Source of the DNA: JAPPLB01 sp965218555 | Lineage (GTDB): Bacteria; Acidobacteriota; Terriglobia; Bryobacterales; UBA6623 | Assembly: GCA_965218555.1 (NCBI GenBank) | Contig: OZ244625.1 | Location: forward strand, 4,774,001-4,838,000 | Reading direction: 5' to 3' | DNA: 64,000 nt | Shown: positions 27,245 through 34,779 of the stretch, piece after piece | How the letters are laid out: every line of letters begins with the position of its first letter | How positions within the stretch are numbered: position 1 is the stretch's first letter | Translations under genes and position numbers: made by a program | Notes under the pieces: generated by a model | The model's input: only the letters and a program-made list of their open reading frames with translations | Databases searched by the model: none | What the model was told of the DNA's origin: nothing

Positions 27245-27309
27245 GTTTTTCTCTCGGCGCGATTATAGCCCTACAGCGGGTACAGAAGAAAATTCAACTG
27301 CCATGCCAC

Positions 27310-28746
27310 GTGCGCTATGATGCTTCGCGATTATCGATGCAGGCCCACCTCAGCCGCCGCGCCTTTGCACGCCTAGCTATCTGCGCCACTGCCGCAACCC
27401 TGCCGTATAGCGGCTGCAGTTCCCGCAACAACCCCTGCCGCCTCGCCGAAGTCCCCAACGTAATCCTCGCCATGAGCGACGACCAGGGCTGGGGTGACAC
27501 GGGTTACAACGGCCACCCTCACCTGCGTACGCCCTACCTCGACGAGATGGCGCACACGGGCCTGCGCTTCGACCGTTTCTATTCCGCCTCCCCCGTGTGC
27601 TCACCTACACGCGGCAGTTGCCTCACCGGACGCCACCCTTACCGCTACGGCATTTTTCATGCCAATTCCGGTAACGGCGCTTCGTTCTATCCACTCCCGC
27701 CCGAAGAGTTGACGCTCGCCGAGGCTCTCAAGCCTCTGGGGTATGCCTGCGGACACTTCGGCAAGTGGCACTTGGGCGACTTTCAAGGCGAGAAACAATC
27801 GTCTCCCGCCGACAATGGTTTCGACGAATGGTTTTCAACGGTCCGCAAGACTCCGACTTACGACCCGGAGGGCTATTGGGCGAACGGCGAACCCGTCACG
27901 GATGTGCTCGAGGGTGACGACTCCACTCATATCGTGAGCCATGCTTTAGACTTCATCCGGCGTCAGGTCGACGAGCGCACACCGTTCTTCGTGGTGCTTT
28001 GGTTTCACACACCCCACTTGCCTGTCATTGCAAAGAGCAACCACCGTACCATCTACGGCGGCCATGCCGGCGAATCGCCGAATTACTGGGGCGCGATCAG
28101 CGCCATGGATGAACAACTCGGCCGCCTGCGGCGCGAACTGAGGCGTATGGATGTCGCAGACGACACGATGCTCTGGTTCTCGAGTGACAACGGACCGGAA
28201 GGTGCGGAACAGTCCCCCGAGCGGCCCGGGTCCACGGGCGGTCTCCGAGGCCGTAAACGCAGTCTCTTCGAAGGCGGAATTCGCGTCCCCGGTCTGCTCG
28301 AATGGTCTTCGCGAATCTCCGAAGGCCGCGCTACCAACATTCCCGTGGTCAGTTCGGATATTTACCCAACGATTCTGGATGCTTTGGACCTGAGCCCTGA
28401 GAATCAACCTCAACCGATTGACGGGATCAGCCTGCTTCCCCTGATCGAAGGCGACATGAGCGAACGTTCCAGCAACATCGCTTTCGAAACCGATCGTCAC
28501 GGTGATCGCACGCCTAAGCTCGCGCTCATTGGCAACCACTACAAATTGATCTCCCGATTGGATGACTCACCGGATCTACTCTTTGATCTCGTGGACGATG
28601 TGACGGAAGAGAAGAACATCGCGGAAGAGCGCCCCGAGACTGCTGCGGCGATGCGGCGGGAACTGGAGGAATGGCGCGCGTCCTGCGACGCAAGCCGCAA
28701 GGGCAGCGACTACGTTGCACGCAGCCAGGGAGACCGCGCTTCCTGA
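27310..28746 (+). CDS. Exported sulfatase (formylglycine type)
   Basis: 478 residues. A Tat-like signal (LSRRAFARLAICATAATLPY) ends in SGC, so lipidation is also possible. The alkaline-phosphatase-fold catalytic domain begins NVILAMSDDQGWGDTGYNGH with metal-binding D57/D58. The sulfatase signature is SPVCSPTRGSCLTGRHPYRYG: C97 is the residue converted to formylglycine. FGKWHLGDF gives the Lys/His pair, and WFSSDNGPEG the second metal site. It would hydrolyse sulfate esters in the periplasm; family S1. A formylglycine-generating enzyme gene is not in this window. Divergent from the esterase gene (65 bp shared upstream region) and adjacent to a TauE/SafE permease. Confidence 0.9.
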   Translation: MRYDASRLSMQAHLSRRAFARLAICATAATLPYSGCSSRNNPCRLAEVPNVILAMSDDQGWGDTGYNGHPHLRTPYLDEMAHTGLRFDRFYSASPVCSPTRGSCLTGRHPYRYGIFHANSGNGASFYPLPPEELTLAEALKPLGYACGHFGKWHLGDFQGEKQSSPADNGFDEWFSTVRKTPTYDPEGYWANGEPVTDVLEGDDSTHIVSHALDFIRRQVDERTPFFVVLWFHTPHLPVIAKSNHRTIYGGHAGESPNYWGAISAMDEQLGRLRRELRRMDVADDTMLWFSSDNGPEGAEQSPERPGSTGGLRGRKRSLFEGGIRVPGLLEWSSRISEGRATNIPVVSSDIYPTILDALDLSPENQPQPIDGISLLPLIEGDMSERSSNIAFETDRHGDRTPKLALIGNHYKLISRLDDSPDLLFDLVDDVTEEKNIAEERPETAAAMRRELEEWRASCDASRKGSDYVARSQGDRAS

Positions 28747-28857
28747 GGCGTTCAGAAGGTGCGACCCAGGCGTGGAGTTGGGTGGTAGTACAACCTGATC
28801 AGCTTGTGCTGCGTTGCAGCACAGTCGGTTCTCAGAAGTCGGCTGCATTTTTCAGCA

Positions 28858-29661
28858 TCAGGAACTCCAGCTCAGGTAGACAATGACCGCGGCGAGAATG
28901 CAGAGGACATATGCGAAGCGACGCTGCAAAACCCGCGGGTTGGATCGCAGCGTGATCCGAGGACCGATTTGGGCTCCCACCGCTACCAACACGGCTGGAA
29001 TAAGCGTAGAGAGCCAATCCGGAGGCGACACCGCAATGTGCCCAGCGAAGCCGCTCGCCGCGGTCAGCATCACCATGAAGGAGGCGCAGCCGAAAGCGAT
29101 TTCGATAGGCATCCCGAATAGCAAAACCATCAACGGGATCTTCAGAAAGCCCCCCGCAGTGCCCGTAAGTCCGCTCATGATCCCGATCACGAACCACAAC
29201 GGCGGCCCGGCGATCAGATTCACGACATATCGTTGACCTCCCAGCTCCCGATGCCAGTGCCAGGGAGCTGAATTACCAGCGACTTCTCTGCCGGGTCCTC
29301 CGTAGTTCTTGAGCATCGATACGGCAGCCAACAGTACGACCGACCCCAGAACGGCCATCAGCAACTCGGGCGAGAACCTAAAAGCATAAAGCCCACCCAA
29401 AAAGCCACCCGTACCGGCGGCCATTTCGAGCACGATCGCCATCGGCCAGTCGATCCTCCCCGCACGGCCGAAGATGATGGTCGAACTCAATGCCGTAAAC
29501 ACAATGAAAAGCTGACTGCGTGTGGCCGCGAGGTGGAAATCGACGCCGAAAAACACCTGCACCGGGGTATAGAGGACACCGCCGCCTTGGCCGTGCATCG
29601 AAAAGACCAAGGCGCTCGCCCCGATAATCAGGGCCATCGACAGCAGCTTGAAGCTCAACAT
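28858..29661 (-). CDS. TauE/SafE (TSUP) family permease
   Basis: 267 residues with about eight membrane helices in two halves. The glycine-rich motifs of the family are present in duplicate: FSMHGQGGGVLYTPVQVFFG in the first half and IGIMSGLTGTAGGFLKIPLM in the second, each followed by A..(S/T)...(M/V/F) helices. TSUP proteins move sulfite, taurine or other organosulfonate-derived anions across the inner membrane, often exporting sulfite. The gene is convergent with the sulfatase at 27310, which fits a sulfur role, although this is inference from position. Confidence 0.88.
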   Translation of the reverse strand: MLSFKLLSMALIIGASALVFSMHGQGGGVLYTPVQVFFGVDFHLAATRSQLFIVFTALSSTIIFGRAGRIDWPMAIVLEMAAGTGGFLGGLYAFRFSPELLMAVLGSVVLLAAVSMLKNYGGPGREVAGNSAPWHWHRELGGQRYVVNLIAGPPLWFVIGIMSGLTGTAGGFLKIPLMVLLFGMPIEIAFGCASFMVMLTAASGFAGHIAVSPPDWLSTLIPAVLVAVGAQIGPRITLRSNPRVLQRRFAYVLCILAAVIVYLSWSS

Positions 29662-30244
29662 CTACTAAGGGGTATCGGTGAAGCGGGGTCTCCCCTTCGG
29701 GCCCCGCATCCGAGGGGAGAAAGACAACCATCGCAAACCAGGACACTATCTCGCAACCTGATCGCTGCCTGATATCCGCACCTTCCGCCACGAGCTGCCC
29801 GGAACGGCCTTCGGCGCTCGGCGCTCGATATCATGGCAACAGACACAAGAAAGCGCACAAGTGGCGCATCCATCATGCGATTCGCAGCGTCCCTGGCCCG
29901 TTCTCCTGAATCACCCAACAAGAATTGTGTCGTGCGCGGCTTAGCACACCAGTGGCGGGCGGCGGCAAGTCTGTGTTGAAAAAACAAGCCTCTATCTGAC
30001 CGTCTTTCCACTCGCCCTCTCCACCGTCTCGGTAATCCAGGCTTTTGAGGCTTTTGCCTTGGGCATTGGCGGCTGCAGTGGCCGTCCGGTGGTCGAACAT
30101 GCAGCAGTTGTTACGTGGGGAAAGAAACGAACGAGATCTGCAATCCCGGACTCGCCTGCCGTCCGGACACCTCGATCACCGGTGTTCGTCCGAGGCGCCG
30201 TTGTCAAAACTCGGCAGAACGTGACTATGCAGACCGATCAAATT
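29662..30244. other. 580-bp region without a supported gene
   Basis: No frame here has both a start signal and recognisable protein character. A GC-rich inverted repeat (GCGGGG...CCCCGC) lies at about 29682-29706, without a T-run. The region separates two minus-strand genes, TauE/SafE and the Gfo/Idh oxidoreductase. Confidence 0.4.
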
Positions 30245-31369
30245 TCAAACGACTTGCTCCCAGCGGCGTGAGCGGGACGCTTTCTCCACGGCGTGCAGAA
30301 CCTTCTGATTCTTCAGTCCGTCTTCGAAATCGGGGTGGATTTCGCCGCCCGATGCCAGCGCCGTCAGAAAGTCACTCACGCTGTGCGTGAAGCTGTGCTC
30401 GTATCCGAGGATGTGACCGTCCGCCCACCAATGATCGGCATACGGGTGCTTCCCTTTCGAGCAGGCGATGATCCTGCGAAACCCCTCGACATCGGCTTTG
30501 TCGTCGGCGGACAGAAAGTCGAGGTTGTTGAGGTTCTCCAGGTCGAATGACAACGACCCCTTGCTGCCGTTGATCTCGAATGTGTTGTGATTCTTGCGCC
30601 CCATCGCGAACCGGGTCGCCTCGAGAGTGCCAAGCGCGCCGTTGGCGAAGCGAACACACATGACGACGGCATCGTCCACGGTGACTGGCTTCTTTTCCTC
30701 GGACCCTGGTGCGGCGGGGCGCTCTTTGATATAGGTGGCCATCGCCGCCGAAACTTCCGTGATGTCGTCGCAGAGATAGTGGGCGAGGTCGATGATATGC
30801 GACCCCAGATCGCCGAGCGCGCCTGAGCCTGCGAGATTTTTGTCGAAGCGCCAGAGCATTTGCAGTTCCGGCGACATGGCCCAGTCCTGCAAGTAACGCG
30901 CTCGGAAATGGAAAATCTTGCCGAGCCGACCTTCATCGATCAGCTTCTTCGCCAGCGTCACGGCGGGAACGCGCCGATAATTGTGCATCAAGAAGTGCCG
31001 GACTCCGGCATTGGCAACCGCCGCAGCCATTCGCTCCGCTTCCTCGAGCGTGTTTCCGAGCGGCTTCTCGCAGACAATATGTTTCTTTGCCTTGGCCGCT
31101 TCGAGCACCATCGGATCGTGCCAATCACCCGGCGTGGAGATATCCACCAAGTCAATGTCCTCGCGATGCATGACGGCTTTCCAGTCCGTTGACGCCTCTT
31201 CCCAGCCATAAGCGTTCGCGGCTTCTTTGGTCTGTTCCGGGTCCCGTCCGACGATCACTTTCATCTCGACTCGAGGGGCTTCGGGGAAGAACATGTTCAC
31301 ACTGCGATAGGCTTGGCTGTGCGCCTTACCCATGAACTTCGTTCCGAACAGCGCTACTCGCACGGACAT
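30245..31369 (-). CDS. Gfo/Idh/MocA-family NAD(P)-dependent oxidoreductase
   Basis: 374 residues. The N-terminal Rossmann fold starts VRVALFGTKFMGKAHSQAYR, and DLVDISTPGDWHDPMVLEAA leads to the conserved catalytic region HIVCEKPLGNTLEEAERM. The C-terminal alpha/beta domain has MHNYRRVPAVTLAKKLIDEG, GALGDLGSHIIDLAHYL and an ELEATRFAMG-like strand (GTLEATRFAMGR). GSHIIDLAHY holds the Asp/His pair typical of inositol and sugar dehydrogenases. The enzyme probably oxidises a sugar or cyclitol in the cytoplasm. Substrate unknown. The protein lacks a signal peptide. It is the last gene of a minus-strand group that includes the two small membrane proteins upstream. Confidence 0.9.
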   Translation of the reverse strand: MSVRVALFGTKFMGKAHSQAYRSVNMFFPEAPRVEMKVIVGRDPEQTKEAANAYGWEEASTDWKAVMHREDIDLVDISTPGDWHDPMVLEAAKAKKHIVCEKPLGNTLEEAERMAAAVANAGVRHFLMHNYRRVPAVTLAKKLIDEGRLGKIFHFRARYLQDWAMSPELQMLWRFDKNLAGSGALGDLGSHIIDLAHYLCDDITEVSAAMATYIKERPAAPGSEEKKPVTVDDAVVMCVRFANGALGTLEATRFAMGRKNHNTFEINGSKGSLSFDLENLNNLDFLSADDKADVEGFRRIIACSKGKHPYADHWWADGHILGYEHSFTHSVSDFLTALASGGEIHPDFEDGLKNQKVLHAVEKASRSRRWEQVV

Positions 31370-31416
31370 GATTCGATCAACTCCATTGAATCGATTTTGT
31401 GGCGGAGGGCAGATGT

Positions 31417-31926
31417 TCAGATGAACATCTCTTCGTCCTGCGTGGCTTGATCGACCGAGGATCGGCGTCGGCCAGCGAGGGTGTCGATCATCGCCGCGAT
31501 GCCGACTCCTACCGCTCGAATCTGTTTGACCGGGGTCAACAGGGCTTGCTGCAACGAGAGACTGGTCTGTTGCACTCGCTCGAGCAGGATCTGAACGGTT
31601 TCGTCGATCTTTTGCGCCTGAAGTTGCGTGGTCTTCGAAACTGCATCGATCGTTGCGTCGACCTTGTCGACCTGTGCTTTGGCAACTACTGTCAGTTCGC
31701 GGACCTGCTTGAGAATCTCGGTTGATTCCCTACCCACTTCTTCGAGAGTTTTCTGCGCGTCATCCGCCAGCGGCTCCCAGCGATCGAGGAACGAATTGAC
31801 CCGCGTCTTCAGGCGGCGCATTGTCAAACAGATTCCGATCAGCGAAGCCATCTGGACGAGCAGGGCGATGGCGGCGACGCCGGTGAAGGCCGCCATAATC
31901 TGCAGCAGCACTATCTCGTTGTCCAT
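31417..31926 (-). CDS. Membrane-anchored coiled-coil protein (DUF948-like)
   Basis: 169 residues. One membrane helix at about 10-35 (MAAFTGVAAIALLVQMASLI, then GICLTM) is followed by a long coiled coil (about 40-130: LDRWEPLADDAQKTLEEVGR, ESTEILKQVRELTVVAKAQV, DKVDATIDAVSKTTQLQAQK). DUF948-type proteins have this build and are paired with YtxH proteins in many phyla; the next gene downstream on this strand order (31976, upstream in transcription) is a YtxH protein, 49 bp away. They probably form an operon with an envelope or stress role. No enzymatic motif. Confidence 0.75.
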   Translation of the reverse strand: MDNEIVLLQIMAAFTGVAAIALLVQMASLIGICLTMRRLKTRVNSFLDRWEPLADDAQKTLEEVGRESTEILKQVRELTVVAKAQVDKVDATIDAVSKTTQLQAQKIDETVQILLERVQQTSLSLQQALLTPVKQIRAVGVGIAAMIDTLAGRRRSSVDQATQDEEMFI

Positions 31927-31975
31927 TCCGTTGACCTCAGGAGACCGGAGTCGGCAGCGCCGACTTTCGGCGTCT

Positions 31976-32278
31976 TTACGACGAGTCCCCCATCTCCGTC
32001 TCTTCCGAAGACGCTTCCTGATAGGCCCGGCGGCCGGCCTCGAGAGCGGCCGCGAACTGTTCGCGTTGAGTCGTTACGTTGCTGCGTCCCCGCTCGAGAA
32101 TCTCCTCCGCCTGATGACGTAGTTCACCGCTCCGTTGCCAAAGAAAGTCACGACCCTCGCTCGCTCGCTCGCGCAAGTCTCCAATCAACTCGTCACCTGG
32201 CTTGGAGGCGAACAGCAGCCCGACGGCCGTCCCCACACCTAGCCCCAAAAAGAAGCAAGACAGCCTCGAATCAGCCAT
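31976..32278 (-). CDS. YtxH-like small membrane protein
   Basis: 100 residues. The N-terminal helix SCFFLGLGVGTAVGLLFASK followed by PGDELIGDLRERASEG is the hallmark of YtxH proteins (GLGVG..GLLFAPKSG.E.R..L). The rest is a helical region (AEEILERGRSNVTTQREQFA) with an acidic tail. Family members are linked to general stress responses in Bacillus, but their biochemical role is unclear. It is the first gene of a two-gene operon with the coiled-coil protein at 31417. Confidence 0.8.
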   Translation of the reverse strand: MADSRLSCFFLGLGVGTAVGLLFASKPGDELIGDLRERASEGRDFLWQRSGELRHQAEEILERGRSNVTTQREQFAAALEAGRRAYQEASSEETEMGDSS

Positions 32279-32593
32279 AAGTCGTTACTTTACAGTTGCG
32301 TTTGAGGCAGCGCTGCAAGGCTGATGTTAGCACATCGTTCCTGCGTCCCGGAAATCTGCGTCGCAATCCGTGTGATGGCGAATTTCCTTTGTAGAGGGTC
32401 CGCGCGAACGAGTCGTGACGCGCCCTTGCATTTGCCAAAGAGACCTCACGGAAACGGATATCCGTGTTGACCTACCGTATGCTTACGGACGGGATCGGTG
32501 CGGCGGCGTCCCGTTTGGCTTTTATGGGGCCGACGTTGCACACTGGATAAACCTCGATACGGCGTCTTGGTCACGCCGGAAGGGAAATATCAC
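32279..32593. other. Divergent intergenic region
   Basis: 315 bp between YtxH (minus) and the NIPSNAP gene (plus). An open frame runs into it from the NIPSNAP gene but lacks coding character. GGAAGGGA at about 32579-32586 is the ribosome binding site of the latter. Confidence 0.45.
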
Positions 32594-33016
32594 ATGAATC
32601 ACAGAAGTCATCTAGGGCACCTGACAACGGTGCTATTGCTGGTTGCAACGCTCTCGGCCGGGCCGACAGTGGCGGCCGCCGAGGATCGGCTGTTCGAGAT
32701 CCGTACCTATACAACACACGAGGGGCGACTCGATGCCCTCCACAAGCGGTTCCGGGAACACACGAACAGCATTTTCGTGAAGCACGGAATGTCTCTGATT
32801 GGCTACTGGACTCCGACCGAGGGTCCCGAATCGGAGAACACGCTGATCTACATCCTGGCCTATCCGAGCAAAGAAGCTCGCGATGCAGCGTGGAAAGCCT
32901 TTCGAGCCGACCCTAACTGGAAAAAGGCCCGCGCCGAATCGGAGAAAGACGGCAAGATTGTCAAGGAAGTGAAATCGCAGTTCCTTGCGGCCGTCGACTA
33001 CTCACCTATCCAATAG
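32594..33016 (+). CDS. Secreted NIPSNAP-family protein
   Basis: 140 residues from ATG 32594, chosen because it gives a clean signal peptide (LTTVLLLVATLSAGPTVAAA) and has GGAAGGGA upstream; the frame is open further upstream. The mature protein carries the NIPSNAP/ferredoxin-like alpha-beta pattern: RLFEIRTYTTHEGRLDALHK, then RFREHTNSIFVKHGMSLIGY, LIYILAYPSKEARDAAWKAF and DPNWKKARAES. NIPSNAP proteins form dimeric alpha-beta barrels and are common as short secreted proteins in Acidobacteria and Planctomycetes; function unknown. It converges with the MFS gene, with only two bases between their stops. Confidence 0.88.
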   Translation: MNHRSHLGHLTTVLLLVATLSAGPTVAAAEDRLFEIRTYTTHEGRLDALHKRFREHTNSIFVKHGMSLIGYWTPTEGPESENTLIYILAYPSKEARDAAWKAFRADPNWKKARAESEKDGKIVKEVKSQFLAAVDYSPIQ

Positions 33017-33018
33017 CG

Positions 33019-34278
33019 TCAGGTTGTCTGTGCAGGTTTTCGCACCATCAAAGCCAGCATCGCTCCGACCACGGCAAACACGGTGAGGGTCACGTAGACC
33101 TCGTTGTAACCGGCAGCCAAATCTCCGGCGGCTCGCGCCTCATCCATAACGCCCGCGAAGTACCCGGGGACAAAGTAGCCCGACAGACCATAGGCCGTAA
33201 AAACGATTCCGTAGTTTGCTCCGACGTTCTTCGCACCGAAGTAGTCCGCCGTAAAGGAAGGTAACAGTGCGAGGTAGCCGCCAAACGCGAAGCCCACCAT
33301 GCAGAGGCCGATCAAGACCGGCCAGAAGCCGCTCGCGGATCGCAGAAGGAAAAGGCAGGCGACGATATAAACCGCATACATCGCAACGGTCGTGCTGTTA
33401 CGGCCAATCTTGTCCGAAAGACTGCCCCACGAGAGCCGTCCGATGCCATTGAAGAAAGACATCACGCCCAGAGCCACGCCGCCCGTCAGCAGGGCACCTT
33501 CAGCCGCGATCTCACGAATGATCGGGGAGGCCTGCCCGATCGCGACGAATCCGATGGACGTTCCGGAGGCGTAGAGAACCCACAAGGCGTAAAACTGCCA
33601 AGTTTTGAGCATCTCGCCCGGAGAGAAGTCCTGTTTCACGCCGGCGCCCGACACGGCTGCCGGCGGCTCCCAACCTTCCGGTTTCCAGCCGCCCGGAGGA
33701 ACTCGATAGATCTGCGCGGCGCCGATCACGAAGACGTAGAACACCGCCGACATGATCATGAAGGTTCGAGGAATCGACTCGGCGAACATTGTGGCGTCCG
33801 AACCGATGAGCGACTCCAGCAATGGCGCGAAGATGAGCGACCCGGCGCCGAACCCCATCACCGCCAAGCCGACGATCATGCCGCGCTTGTCAGGAAACCA
33901 CTTCACGCAGGTGGCGATCGGAGTGACGTAAGCGAACCCGACGCCCATTCCTCCTATGACGCCATAGGAGATGATCAGGCCGAGCGACGTATCGCCAATC
34001 AGCGCGGCCAACAGACATCCCGTTCCAAGCAACAAGCCTCCCACGCTGCCGACAAGACGCGGCCCCTTCTTGTCCTGCCAGAAGCCGGCAATGACCATCG
34101 CAATAGTGAAGAAGAGGAGCGAGAACCGGAACGGAGCAATGCTCGTTTCCTTCGACCAGTCATTGAGCGTTTCCAGCGGAACCCGAAAGACACTCCAGGA
34201 ATAAAGCACGCCCAAACAAAGCTGCATCACCAGCGCCGCGCCCACAAAGCGCCAACGATTTCCGACAGGTTCCGCCAT
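33019..34278 (-). CDS. OFA-family MFS transporter (oxalate/formate antiporter-like)
   Basis: 419 residues, about 12 membrane helices. The N-terminus NRWRFVGAALVMQLCLGVLY, then SWSVFRVPLETLNDWSKET, is characteristic of the OFA family, as is the loop WQDKKGPRLVGSVGGLLLG. The central loop carries YRVPPGGWKPEGWEPP, another OFA feature, and the second half has ASGTSIGFVAIGQASPIIRE and GRLSWGSLSDKIGRN. OFA proteins exchange dicarboxylates or monocarboxylates such as oxalate, formate, pyruvate or lactate at the inner membrane. The substrate here cannot be read from sequence. It stands alone. Confidence 0.88.
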   Translation of the reverse strand: MAEPVGNRWRFVGAALVMQLCLGVLYSWSVFRVPLETLNDWSKETSIAPFRFSLLFFTIAMVIAGFWQDKKGPRLVGSVGGLLLGTGCLLAALIGDTSLGLIISYGVIGGMGVGFAYVTPIATCVKWFPDKRGMIVGLAVMGFGAGSLIFAPLLESLIGSDATMFAESIPRTFMIMSAVFYVFVIGAAQIYRVPPGGWKPEGWEPPAAVSGAGVKQDFSPGEMLKTWQFYALWVLYASGTSIGFVAIGQASPIIREIAAEGALLTGGVALGVMSFFNGIGRLSWGSLSDKIGRNSTTVAMYAVYIVACLFLLRSASGFWPVLIGLCMVGFAFGGYLALLPSFTADYFGAKNVGANYGIVFTAYGLSGYFVPGYFAGVMDEARAAGDLAAGYNEVYVTLTVFAVVGAMLALMVRKPAQTT

Positions 34279-34779
34279 TCTCAGCCCCCCTCTGTCGACT
34301 CAGCCGAGCCGACCAAAGCGTAAAAATGCTAGCACAGGCGGAGAGCCGAAACTGCCGGCCATCGTTTTGCCGTGATCCACGTGCATACAGGTTCCTCTCG
34401 ATTACGGGGTTCAAACGGGCGTCTCGGGGTTCCTACCGTCTGTCGCGTCGGTCAGCCGATTCGTGTTCGTGGTTGGTTGTATCCGCCCGTTCCAGGGCGG
34501 GCCGTCTGACGACCTGGATATCCAACACGGGAACAGTGGGTCTCACTTTTCGCCCCCTCGAGGGCCGCGGGCGCTTTTCAGGAAGAGTTTGGCGACGGGT
34601 TACACTCGAGTCAGCCGGCTGTTTCCCATCTTCCGACCTCTCAGCAGCTAGGCGTCCGTTAGTTCCGCGTCAGATTTTCGGCCAGCGAACGTCGGCCCGC
34701 ATCAGGTGACACGCGGCAAAGACGCTTTCCGAGGCCCTTGCTATATTGGTCATTCATAGGCACTTCCCTGCCCTGTTCC
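34279..34779. other. 500-bp region upstream of valS
   Basis: No gene is supported on either strand. A TATATT at 34742-34747, 38 bp before valS, could be a -10 element, but no good -35 is seen. I find no T-box specifier arrangement. Confidence 0.4.

Noticed and set aside
25934..27268. Plus-strand open frame of 444 codons
   Set aside because: It is antisense to the esterase/SMP-30 gene and has no recognisable domain.
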